Position numbers and translations under genes: made by a program. Positions 37,776 through 49,400 of a DNA stretch of 64,000 nucleotides are shown one piece after another (position 1 is the first letter of the stretch; the number at the start of each line of letters is the position of its first letter). The notes under the pieces are model-generated. The model was not told the DNA's origin. It ran no database searches and saw only the letters and a program-made list of their open reading frames with translations. This DNA comes from Bugulina stolonifera (Eukaryota > Bryozoa > Gymnolaemata > Cheilostomatida > Bugulidae). The DNA is taken from assembly GCA_935421135.1 (NCBI GenBank), contig OW285188.1, positions 18,577,233-18,641,232 of the forward strand. The letters run 5' to 3'.

Positions 37776-40700
37776 ATGGCAACACAAACTTTATTACTCA
37801 CTAGTATTTTGCTACTGAACTCCTTTGTGTCAAGGTAAGTAAATACATCAAGATTATAGATTTATTAATTGTACATGTACATGTAGAAGCTATAGTTCCC
37901 AAAGGCTCTACCACTTGTATTTGGTGCCTAATTATCTAGAGCTTTTCTATTACAAAGAACCGTTTTCAACACAGATATAATTACCATAACAGGATTTACT
38001 GGTATGTCTGTGGTAAACAGAGAACTAAATTACAAACAGAGAAGGAAACAGTAAGATTGACATACACATTACATAATTATACGATGTGTTTATAGTAATT
38101 ATATTTCAAGCACTTACAATTCGGTCAGGATATCAATAACCGACCAGACATTGCACCTAAGAGTTTGTTTATGCAATCATCTTGGTGCCTTCAACAAAAT
38201 TTTGAAGATCATTGTTTAGTTAGCTGTGTCTGGTTAAAACCCGTCCACATTCAAGGCACATGCACCGATACACACCAAGAAAATAAGTTCAAAAATATTA
38301 CTGGTTTTTCATGGTTTGTACTCGCTAGCACCACAACATATGTGTGACTCGTGCTTAACACTGCATGATCTGAAGATCTAAACCATAATATTGGTAGATC
38401 ATTCTGAAATCTGGCTCTTAATTTAAACAAATCTTTCAGCACATTGGTAGTATAATTGTAGGTTGGAAATCATTGGCAGCAAAACAATAACTGGTTTAAC
38501 TGTTAGCCTAAGTGCATGCACTATAAGCTAGCCTATTGACGTATTGAGCATTCTAATCTATTCTTGCCAATGGAAGTTAGTCATGTTAGACGAAGCCAGT
38601 AACGTTCTCAGTGGATATCTCAATCAATCAGCTTGGCGAGGCACAAAGCCTGCACGAATCCCACGTATGCCGTATACATGTTAATGTACAGGTATATTAC
38701 ATGAGACTGTATTGTATTTGTTGCTTCTCTCTCTAGTATTGTGTTCAAAGAGACAAAAGATGTAATAACATACCCTCATACCATATACCATGTGGAGGTG
38801 GATGCAGCAGACACTACCCAGCTTATTGTCTCGTCATATAATGCTCTGCACATTCAAAAACAACTTGGCAACTCAAAAACATTGGTTGGTAGAAACAGTA
38901 ATGGTTACAGAGAAGGTCGAGGCGACTTTGCTAAGTTCAAGTACATCTCCAGTTTCCACCAAATCAACTCAACACTTATAATAGTCGTGGATAAACGAAA
39001 TCACTGTCTACGATTAGTTGACAGGAATACAGACTCTACCAGACAGTTTGCAGGAAAGTGTACAAATTCAGGATTTAAAGATGGAGTCGGTACAGAAGCA
39101 AGATTCAGCAGTCCACACTCTGTGATACCCGGTTACTACAAATATGAATATTATGTGACTGATAGTAGCAACAATGCAGTACGACTCTTACAAGTGTCTC
39201 CAGACTATCAGAACGTCTCAGTGTCAACTGTACGACAAGGTGATTCTATAATGAGACCAACAGCTCTAGTAGTAGATCATCCAAATCGCAGACTTCTAAT
39301 AAGCACAAACTCTTATCTCGTCATTGTTAATATATTAACTGGAGAGACTCTTTCTTTACCCACCAGAAATATTAGTTCAAGAACTTTCCGGGATATTATT
39401 TCTCTTGGAAATGACTACTTCATGATAACAAATTTAAGCGGGATAAGCTTGCTAGAACTGAACAGTACTGATGTGAGTCAGCTCGCTGTTATAAGCTCCT
39501 GGAGCTTTAGTGGACGATGCGATGGTGGTGAAGAAAACAATGCTTACAGCTTGCATTTAGCGAACGGTGGAGATCAACTCTATGTTGGAAGAAAATGCAC
39601 ATTGCTTTGTGGGAACATCTCAGGTAGTAAAGAATATGATTATCATATAAAATACATGTACAGTTCCAGGCATAACCGCAACCAAAATGTACCATGCAAA
39701 CTCACACAACTATTAGTATTATGTATATGATGATTAGGGCGTAGTTATACTGTAATTCTTACCATGGTATATTGTATCTATACTGTATCTGAGTAAACTA
39801 ACACAATGTATATGCACAGGAACGAGTGGTGAAGAAAATATTAAAGTGTTTAGACCTACCACATCGACCTCAGACCTAACAACAAGGAGAGTTATGGAAG
39901 CCACCACTGCTGTTCACACCTTCGCTGTGTCTCCAAGTTTAGGTTTGGTTTATAACATATTTATTTCTTTAACTTTATAACTGAAACATATTTACCTTCA
40001 AATTGCCGTATTTGTTTTCAGTATTTTGTAACTGATCCAATAGCCGATAATAAGCTATTGTTTATTATCTCACAGGTATGTAGTGCATTTATTGTCAATG
40101 TCAAGGTTTTTGTAGATGCTATGATGGATATCAGAAAGTTTGTGTCGTTTACTAACTGGACAGGATACACCTTCATTGGTTTGGTTATTCTTGTTGTTAT
40201 ATTAACTACACTCTTAGTCAAGGCAATGTGGAAAAGAAACAACAGAGAAAAGTAGGCTTACATGTAATACATAATGCATAATTTTAATACCTACATGACT
40301 ACATGTATTTTACTACTCTCATAACATTCGTATAATTCCAACACTATTAGCATCAAGATGTATTTAGTTGGTTCAATCCATCTGTCGAACGCATTAGAGT
40401 TTAAACTGTACTAAATATTGCTTAAAATTAATATCTCATTCCTATGTTTTATTTTTACTGCTATTTTGCTTGATCATCAAATCGTCAATTCTGTTATTAG
40501 GGCCAAAGTACTGATGCTCTAGATAACTGACTAGCAGATAGTAAGGAACTACTAGTAACTCTATGTTCTGGTGTAACTTACAGCTTGAGGAAGATATGCG
40601 ATAGATTGGAGAAGTGGACAAAGAGAGCACAACTCAACAACAATCATGATCCCATGTTAATATGTGTCATGTTAGGAGTCTTTTCTGTTTGTAGAAGGCC

Positions 40701-41073
40701 AGATGGAAGAGCTGATCTCAGCAGAGAACAACAACACGCATACGAAGGATTATCTGCCAACAAAGACCCACGGTTTTATGAGCAGCTGCGACTAAGTACT
40801 CGACTGTCATTTCCAGAAAGACCGGCGTATGAAAGCATTCCTGAAGCTGATCTATTAAACTTAATAAACAGTTTACCAGAACGAATACATCTACATGTAC
40901 AGTCTACAGATCGAGCTAAGAAAGAGAGACAACATGTACCACCACCGATGCAAAGCAGTGAGACCATACACGCAAATCATACTTGTCAAAAGGACAGTTA
41001 CGTGCATTCTGTTCGGCTTGTTTCAACAACCGAGAGCTCTATTTTCAAAGTAAATAATGACGCTAAACAGTAG
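37776..41073 (+). CDS. NHL-repeat type I membrane protein with ITAM-like cytoplasmic tail
   Basis: Exons 37776-37834, 38737-39623, 39820-39942, 40116-40251 and 40695-41073 join in frame to 527 aa. Residues 1-19 form a signal peptide (MATQTLLLTSILLLNSFVS). Residues about 45-300 hold NHL-type repeats (GRGDFAKFKYISSFHQ, IVVDKRNHCLRLVDR, YYVTDSSNNAVRLL), a beta-propeller fold. A Thr/Ser-rich stalk follows, then one membrane span (about 374-394, FIGLVILVVILTTLL) and KRNN stop-transfer residues. The cytoplasmic tail has Y418EGL, eight residues, Y430EQL, then Y447ESI: an exact YxxL-x8-YxxL ITAM spacing. If the last intron is kept, AAG is followed at once by TAG, giving a tail-less form. The ligand is unknown. 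Exon 4's acceptor was chosen because the stronger-looking upstream one gives a stop. Confidence 0.85.
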
Positions 41074-42175
41074 AAGATTTTTGATAAGTGAGGCTGATTG
41101 ACTATTTCACTACAATTTATAATTAAATGTAAATTATTTTATGAACTTCAGCAGTTTCATTGTTCCTATCTCAGTAAACTTCAAATTGGACTGAATATGA
41201 CTAAAAATATTGGATTTCACCCAAATGTGATCGAATGAAGTACAAGGATTTATCAGTTGACCATTACAATAGCTTGACAGGGAAACATGCATACAGGAAA
41301 TCTGGAACCTGTTATGATGTAAAAATGCAGGAAAATTTCAGTCTACAACATTTTATATGAATGTTTTTGCAATAGTAGCATCTTTAATCTTATTTAGTTC
41401 CTTGTACGCCTACTGAATGCGCTCAAGTTTTTGACACTCTCATGATAGATAGATACTGTGTACATGAGTAATTGCTGTGTTATCAAAATGTGTAGGGTTT
41501 CCTATTGAAAAATGTTTTACTTGGTGTATGCTACTTTAGATCATTCTCAGCCGATGAATTGTACTACATGTACAATGTACTAGTAAATGTCACAATAGCG
41601 TATGTGAAGGCTATAGGTATGATACATTTTACACATGCACATCTATATTGGACAGCGTGCTCCCATTACTGTATTCCTTTCTAAATGTACATGTATGTAA
41701 AACTATTATTGTATTATGGATAATATGAATGATAACAATGTACATGCACTACAGCTGTGTCAGTGTGTGTATGGTACAATATTATATATAATATATGAAA
41801 TGTAAGTGGATTTACTTGTATATACAATAAATATTAAATAGGCTATTACTGCATCTGTACAGACTTCAAGTGTCTAAGAACCTAATGATCACTGTCAAAC
41901 ACATCTACAGTGTAGTCTACACTGTAGACGTAGAGGTATCATTCTTATGACAGTGACTGGCTGGCTGTATGGGTAGTGGAGCCCATAACTATTCATGGTT
42001 GCATTGTATATTATAGCAGTACTTATCTCCACATAGATTTACATTTACACGTATAATACGCGTATGTCTCCAGCTTTTAGAGGCCCACAGCCTGAGCTCC
42101 AAGTACACAAATGGAAATGAGGCTACCCAGAGTTCCAATATAACACATAAACCAGTATATACAGTGTAATTTATG
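41074..42175. other. 3' flank of first NHL gene
   Basis: AT-rich noncoding sequence rich in TACATGTA-type strings. The part from about 42060 is the parent of the duplicate beginning near 54010 (both contain TCTCCAGCTTT and GGAAATGAGG). No exon is supported. Confidence 0.55.
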
Positions 42176-42365
42176 ATATATTTTTAGCAAGGAATTTATT
42201 TTTGAGCAGTCAGAGACTTGTTTAAAATCCATGAAAATACCAGTCTCTGACTGGGGTTTGAACCCAGGGCCTCTACGGCACCTAATCGTCTAGCACAGTG
42301 AACAGAACATGCTACCCACTACACCAGCTCAGCAACCTAAAAAAGGAAGCTTCACGAGGGAGCAG
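42176..42365 (-). mobile_element. tRNA-derived SINE, intact copy
   Basis: Read on the minus strand it has GAGCTGGTGTAGTGGGTAGC, an A-box-like promoter, then about 50 bases later GGGTTCAAACCCC, a B box. It continues through CATGGATTTTAAACAAG to an AT-rich end with GCTAAAAATA. This is the layout of a Pol III tRNA-derived SINE. Related copies lie at 35340-35530 and 57944-58135. Confidence 0.8.
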
Positions 42366-42974
42366 TAACATGTTCCAAACATGTAGCAAGTGTAACTCCA
42401 ATGAATATCAGGCTGTGCAATTATAATTCAATTACATGTACTTTTTGCTAGATATACACGGGAGTATATGACTACAAGTAGGGCCTATATGCAGATTAAA
42501 GAATAAACATGTTTATAAACCACATGATAAGAAACCTTCAAATAGAAATTTTAGCCAGTGCGAATTTAGAGAGGAAAACTAGATAGATATTCCATGCTAA
42601 ATACCAAGTTATATAAGATTTTTTTCATTTTCATGTAGACCTAGCCATTGACCGTATTGTGTTTGGAATAAGGGGTTGTGGGGTAATGAGGCATCACTAT
42701 ATAAAAATGGAAAGACAACTTCTGTTTGAATTTTACTGCACATCCCCAACTATTTCCTGTGTTTGCATGTGCGTTTATTGGATGCATTATATGGAGTAAT
42801 TAGCTTGTATTTTCAATTACATTTGCATATTAGTTATGTAAACTAGTATTATGTATATGTACATAATATATAGTACAGGGGTTCCCAACCTTTTTCACTA
42901 TATTCTCTTTTTGGGCTGAGTCCAAGTATTAAATTCCCCCCCCCACCACATTTGAATATTATCTAAAACCAAAA

Positions 42975-43266
42975 ACTCCCCGACTTATACTCCTCGGCGT
43001 GACCAACCCCTAGCAGCTCTCACTGCCAGGTGCCAGTGCTGGCCAACTCCCTGTGAGAAAGGCCCAGATAACATGGCATTTTTTTGGCAGGGGTAGAGGA
43101 GTTGCCTTGAAACCATGCTGGCTTGCTGACCCCAAGAACTTAACATGGGGCACAGGAGCAGTAGTGACTGGATGCTCTTCCTAACACCACCGTGACCGGG
43201 ATTTGAACCTGGAACCTTCAGCATGAAAGCCCAGCATTCTAACCCCTAAGCCACGGCTGCTCCCTA
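42975..43266 (-). mobile_element. Second tRNA-derived SINE family, nested in the hAT element
   Basis: On the minus strand it starts with a tRNA-like head: GTGGCTTAGGGGTTAGAATG (A box), then GGTTCAAATCCCGG (B box). A roughly 200-base unrelated body with GGTTTCAAGGCAACTCC follows. The head could fold as a tRNA cloverleaf, but the body and nesting point to a SINE, not a functional tRNA. Confidence 0.72.
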
Positions 43267-43394
43267 TTATCCAAGTCCAAAAGACAACGATAAAAGGATT
43301 ACTTTGAGACTACATTGTAGAATGTAGATAAAATATTATACAAAATATAATGAAATAATATTGGGCATGACATGTCTACAGTGCGATATTATAT

Positions 43395-43802
43395 TTAATG
43401 TGATCTCTGCTGTTGTTCGTTTTGAAAAAGTTCTTCAATGCGAGGCATAGTTTGGGATAGAGCACAGCGTAAATCCTCTTCCACCTGCAGCCAGTTACGT
43501 TCTTTAGATTTGATGCCAAGTAAAATTGAAAAAACCGACTCGCAAAGAAATGTAGTTACAAATGGTAGAATATTTTGGAGGGCAATCTTTGCGTTTCTTG
43601 GGTAACTAGTTATCATTGTTGGCCAAAACTCGGTGAATGTCATCGTTCCAAATGAGAGTTTTGCAGCCGAGTCGAATTTAAACTCAAGGAACTTGTTCTG
43701 GCATTCATCTGGTAATTTTTCCACTTCAAACTGGAAGGGATTGATAATCAGCTCCAAATCTTCATTTGGCATCTCCTTGTTTACTTGTGTAACATGAGTC
43801 AC
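43395..43802 (-). pseudogene. hAT transposase C-terminal remnant (ZBED/SCAND3-like)
   Basis: A 135-aa open frame reads YPRNAKIALQNILPFVTTFL followed by CESVFSILLGIKSKERN and VEEDLRCALSQTMPRIEELF. This matches the C-terminal dimerisation region of hAT transposases of the ZBED5/SCAND3 type. The DDE catalytic core and N-terminal zinc finger are missing, so it cannot be active. It sits between matching hAT TIRs. Confidence 0.9.
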
Positions 43803-44424
43803 CAGCTGTTAAATAGCTAATACTATTTTACAGTATTAGCTGCCAGCCAATAACAACACAGCATTATAGGACTCAGCTGTGGAAAATACACAGAGTATGA
43901 AAATTCCCCCCTGGGGGAATTTCTCCCTGGTTGGGAACCCCTGATATAGTATGTACATGTACAGTGTATATGTATATAGTATATAATGCACTAGTGGTGT
44001 TGCGTACTTTCACTGTAGTGTATTATGTATATGTATGTACATGTGCATAGTATATGTGCACTGTACGTGCATACTTGCCTAGTGTCCAGATTTTGTCAGG
44101 ACACCCCCTGGTTTTTGTGCCTGTCCCTACTATACTAATTTTCCAGCTATCCTGATTTTTTATGCATGGTGAAAATGTTACCAAACCCCATAAAACACAA
44201 GACACAACCTAAAATAAGTCATTTACATTGAAGAAAATCTGTTACAAGCCACTAAATAACCTTAAAATTGATAATTTGATACTTTTCAGTGATAAGTTTC
44301 CTTCAAACAATGTACATCCAAACTATGTCCAATGTCCAGGGATTCTGGTTGCTTGTCTAGGGATTTTGAGCCAAAAAGTCCAGATTTTTTGCTCCTGCAC
44401 CTTGGCAAGTATGTGTACGTGTAT

Positions 44425-45369
44425 TGTGGTGTTTCAGCTCATCTAGCCTGCAGACACTAACTATAGCTGCATGGACTATACATTGATGCATACGCTGTAC
44501 GCATACGCATACGCTGTACGCATACGCATACGCTGTACGCCTGTTCATTATTGTTATCACTATTATTATCAACCAGTCATGTTCGTTGTACTTGTCTATT
44601 ATTGTTTCTATACATTACCGTTATTATAGCAAGTAGCGTTATTATATAAATCATTCTAAGTCTTTTTGCCTATTGCAAATAATGGTCTTGGATTATAGTA
44701 GTTTTTATATATAATCTTCCCCACATGGTTGTAAGCTCTTTTTGTACATGGCCGACCCTTTTTAGGTTGGACCTCGGGCACTTTTCAGCCATATTGTTAC
44801 GCAATTTCCGAGGCCGATCCCTCATCGTCCCACCCGATACCTTATTGGGCTTTTTACCGGAAACTAGATTAATATAAAATTCAGCACAATTTTCCTGTGC
44901 TAGTCAGTTATTGATTGCGCTCTAATAAAGCAACATCCCCTAACTCAACCTACAGAGTCTTACTCTTGCAGGCAGGCAGCTCCAGCCTTGGTCCCCTGGA
45001 CCTTTAGCGCCCGAGCTCGTCCTCATACTCGTATAAGACTCTTACCACACTCTTGATGAGTATATAAACATCGGGCCTTAGTCGATCCTTGACTCTTCAA
45101 TGAGCCTAAGCATTGGGCCGATGTCCCCAGTTCAATACTAAGAACTGCTACACTCTTAGCTCTTAGGAGTATATAAACCATCGAACCTACGCCGATCCTT
45201 GACTCTTCCATGAGCCTACGTCTTTACAACACTAATAAGAGCTACATAACTGTTCACTCTTTATGTAATGGTGGTAGTACAACTTGGCAGCCCACTACCA
45301 CTACCAAGCACTTTCCACACTCGTGCTCACATCGGCACTGGTGTGATCTACCCATAGCAAAACATTACA
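44425..45369 (+). mobile_element. Solo LTR, family A (copy 2)
   Basis: Starts TGTGGTGTTTCAGC and ends AACATTACA, with GTAT directly before (44421-44424) and after (45370-45373). It has CTCTAATAAAGCAACATC, a poly(A) signal shared with the other copies. The U3 part contains an 18-19 base tandem repeat near 44490-44541. No gag or pol sequence adjoins it. Confidence 0.85.
44490..44541 (+). repeat. Tandem repeat in LTR U3
   Basis: The unit CATACGCTGTACGCATACG is repeated about three times inside the U3 part of the family A LTR. I do not see it in the other two copies. Confidence 0.85.
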
Positions 45370-45393
45370 GTATTATGTATATGTATATAGTAT

Positions 45394-46068
45394 TGTAATG
45401 GTTTCTGGTATTTCGTGCGGTCGTCCTTGGACGACTACCGACCCAAAACTGAAGTGCCTATGAGTGGTGCTAGGCCTTCTCATTACATGAAAGATCGAGC
45501 GGTCTCAGTAGCCCAATAACTACCAGAGACGACCCATCTGGTCCCAAGTCTGACCTTCAGACTATACTTTGAAAGAGGGTGATCCGACCTAGTAGGCGGT
45601 TCGCTAAGCGAATGACCTGACAAAAGGAAGTGAAAGTCTCTGTATCAAGTATAGATGTGTCTTTATTGAAAGCCAAGTGAAGACTGAGACAATGAACAGT
45701 GAAACAATGCCCTTTATATAGTATAAGGACTTCCGCCCGACGTAGTGTCGGGAAAAGACGACATAGGGTCGTCCGGAAGTTGCGCAACAACATGGCCGCC
45801 AGAAGCCCGACGGCCGACCCAAAATGGGTCGAGTTATACAAAAGTTGCTTATAATGATCCAATTCATGTACAAAATAAATATCAGGTAATTCTGAGAGGT
45901 CGGGCCTCTGTACATGGGTATAAAAGGCATTAAAAGACTTAGTAATAATCTTACAAGTATATACAATGATATAGAAGTAACACAAGGTAGAATGCAAGCA
46001 GATATATACATGTAAGCACACATAATAATGAGTGTCAGGTGTAAGAGACGACTGTGCGTACCATTACA
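45394..46068 (-). mobile_element. Solo LTR, family B (copy 1)
   Basis: Plus-strand ends are TGTAATGGT and ACCATTACA, with GTAT on both sides (45390-45393 and 46069-46072). On the minus strand ACTATATAAAGGGC (TATA) precedes TTTCAATAAAGACAC (poly(A) signal), so the element points left. It starts only 24 bases after the family A LTR ends. It lacks internal coding sequence. Confidence 0.88.
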
Positions 46069-46476
46069 GTATATGTGCACTGTACATGTATTATGCACAT
46101 GTATATAGTATATGTGCATTTGCAGTGCGTGCACTGTTCTGTAGCGTATTACGTAACTATGACTAGCCACATTGGTTGGCAACTTTCCCATCACTTCTGA
46201 AAAGAAACTGATATCAAAAGTTAAATTCTATGGGCAATGTCAATAATGACTAATAATGTGTAGCAGGATCTTTGCAGAGAGAAAGGGTGAATAGGCTAGC
46301 CAGCCCATCCAAGTTTTTATGAGGAAACTTGTCTATTTACTGCAATTTATTACCAGGAACTAAAATGCATGACGTTCAAACTGGTTTATTGTAGGTTTTG
46401 GCATATTCTAAAAGGAAGGGTTAGTAGAACAAGAATTGCCAGTTACTAGAATATATATAGAGAGAGAGAGAGTAAA

Positions 46477-49400
46477 ATGAGGGTCCTTGTTGTGTTGAGG
46501 CTTGGAATTGTGCTACTCACTGTATGCACATGCATATATGGGTAAGTCAGTAAACCTACCTTACTTTGGAGAGAAATATTATCTAGCTACCAGAGTATAG
46601 AATTATGTGCTGACTTTTTGCTGCTCTTACAGATGCAATATAAGGTTTTATTATTTCACATACATGACAGCTGATTTGGAAACATTAAAAATACTTAAAT
46701 TGATTAAAATTGAGTTTACTATTCAGCTATAATTAGCTAAACCCTATACTCTTGTAGCAAATCGGTGGAAATGGCATCAATAGCTCTATTTATGTATAAA
46801 TATAGACAGTATGGTTACTAGACTATAACTCCTTGCTATAACTTATTGTTGTAGTTGGTACCCAAGCATTTCTAAACTTATTTATAAATTCGGCATGTGT
46901 GTTGAAAGTTTCAAAAGTTTATTTGCCAAATGCATCAAACTGTTATTGACGAGCAGTTGCACATTCTTCATTTTAGAGAGATGTTTGCTGAAGATGGTGT
47001 AGTCAACACTAGAATTTACCCATCAACTGCATATCATGTTGAGGAAGATGTCGGAAATCCTGAGCAACTCATATATGCTTCCTATCAATCACTAAACACA
47101 CTAAAGAAAGGTGGTAAACCTAAAAGGTTTGTTGGAAGTGAAGTGGCGCACTATCGAGAAGGTCGTGGAGACTATGCTAGGTTCAAATACATCTCTAGTT
47201 TCTACCAAGTAAACTCAACACTTCTACTAGTTGTAGATAAAATGAATCACTGTCTACGGTTAGTCGACAGAAGTACGAGTATTACCAAACAGTTTGCAGG
47301 AGAATGTACAATTCCAGGATTCGAAAATGGAGAGAGTACAAAAGCTCGATTTTCAGCTCCGACAAGCGTCATACCGGGTATTTATATTAGGGAGTATTAT
47401 CTTTCTGACTCAAACAACAACGCAATTCGGTTAATTAGAGTTTCTCCAGATTATCGTACAGCAGAAATCTCTACTATTATTCAAGATGTCACTTTGACCA
47501 AACCAAACCAATTAGCTATAGATCATAAAAACAATCAACTACTTGTTTCGATAGACTCCGGAATTGCTAGGGTTGGCCTTGATTCACAAGTGGTTGAAAG
47601 CGAGGTAACAAGCTCAGTTATGGGAAAAATCGGAGCACTGGTCTTCTTGTCAAAAGACATTGTCTTGATTGGTGATAAGACGAATAAACATCTCTTAAAG
47701 TGGGACGCCAGAGTGTCAACTAATCCTAAGATGGAAAGCATTGCATTCAGTACCAGCATAAAACCTTACAGCTTGTTTCTCTCAAAGAATGGCCGGATGC
47801 TTTACATTGGTTCCAACAATTACATAAAATTCGCTGAGTTACGAGGTAAGTCCTAATTTTGGAGTTGGAGATGTTTCGTAATTAATTAACATTTGGGAAT
47901 GCAGTTTCTAGTTTCGGTTCTCCAACTTACTGGTAGTTTTGAACATTCAGTGTACTGCAGTAAGGCTCTTGTTAGTAATCTAATCACTTCCTTGTTATCA
48001 CCAGAACTTATTGGCAAACATTAATTCTGACCTTCCATCCTCCTCAACATATATTATGTTGGCAGACACGTTTTTAGATCACCATGATAATTATTTGTTT
48101 AGATAGCATTTACATGCAGATTTGGGACAAGCTGTCAAAGTGTTATTCTGTTATCAGTAAACATCACTTTTAGTACATCTGTAGCCTACATGTATAATTT
48201 ATATAACAATAATTGAATAACAGGTTTTAGTGGGTGAGCCTAACATCTGTTGTTACTCATCAGAAGAATTAGAACCAGAAATCTAAAACACTCACTAGCT
48301 GTGAACATGTCACAATTCTAGTATACTACTACTACTACTACCACCACCAACACCACCACCACCTACTACTACTCCTATATTACAATGAACCCAATCTGCT
48401 AAATAGTGCATCATGTATAATATTATTGTAATGGTTTCTGGTATTTCGTGCGGTCGTCCTTGGACGACTACCGACCCAGAACTGAAGTGCCTATGAGTGG
48501 TGCTAGGCCTTCTCATTACATGAAAGATCGAGCGGTCTCAGTAGTCAAAGTACTACCAGAGACGACCCATCTGGTCCCAAGTCTGACCTTCAGACTATAC
48601 CTTGAAAGAGAGTGATCCGACCTAGTAGGCGGTTCGCTAATGCGAATGACCTGGCAAAAGGAAGTGAATGTCTCTGTATCAAGTATAGATGTGTCTTTAT
48701 TGAAAGCCAAGCAAAGACTGAGACAACGAATGATAAAACATGGCCCTTTATATAGTATAAGGACTTCCGCCCGACGTAGTGTCGGGAAAAGACGACATAG
48801 GGTCGTCCGGAAGTTGCGCAACAACATGGCCGCCGGAAGCCCGACGGCCGACCCAATATAGGTCGGGTTATACAAAAGTTGCTTATAATCATCCAATTCA
48901 TGTACAAAATGAATATCAAGGGATTCTGAGAGGTCGGGCCTCTTTACATGGGTATAAAAGGTACCAAAAGACTCAGTAATTGCCATATATGAATGCATAT
49001 TGGTATATAGTTAAGTAGAATGGATATAAACACATAGTTACACGTATGTAGACAGTAAATGAATGGTTTAGACATGCAATACAGTTGAGTATGAGTATAC
49101 GAACAGCTGGGTGTGAGAGTACGAATGTTAGCTGAGTAGTGCTGTGGCAACTACTAGGCACTTAAGTGCTATGAGGTTTCTATCCGGGTAGCTGGAGCCG
49201 TATACAAATGTCCTGTACCATCACATTATTATACATCAGTTAATTACACATCATAGGATTTTAGTTCAGCAAAACAGATGGTCATATTGTAGAAATGGTG
49301 AGTAAATTTCAGGGCGGCTTTGTAGTGCACAAGTATATTTAACTTTTTTTTCATACATGTAGTTTCTCTGGGTGAGAGAACAACAATACCACAGCTAGTT

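Larger units (their letters stand above)
42876..43943 (-). mobile_element. Defective hAT transposon with exact 8-base target duplication
   Basis: Ends are CAGGGGTTCCCAACC and GGTTGGGAACCCCTG, a 15-base TIR of hAT type. The flanks are ATATAGTA at 42868-42875 and again at 43944-43951, an exact 8-base duplication. Inside are a transposase remnant (43395-43802, minus) and a tRNA-derived SINE. The duplicate locus near 54965 lacks it. At 1,068 bases it is internally deleted. Confidence 0.93.

Noticed and set aside
40076..40116. Alternative exon 4 start at 40078 of the first NHL gene
   Set aside because: That acceptor looks stronger but, in the required phase, gives ATG followed by a TAG stop at once; the 40116 acceptor keeps the frame through the membrane span.
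43185..43262. Possible genuine tRNA gene on the minus strand
   Set aside because: A and B boxes are present, but the sequence continues into a SINE body and sits inside a transposon.
45557..46194. 154- and 196-codon minus-strand frames
   Set aside because: They lie mainly inside the family B LTR, recur with the LTR at 48516-48998, and show no gag or pol motif, so they are incidental frames.
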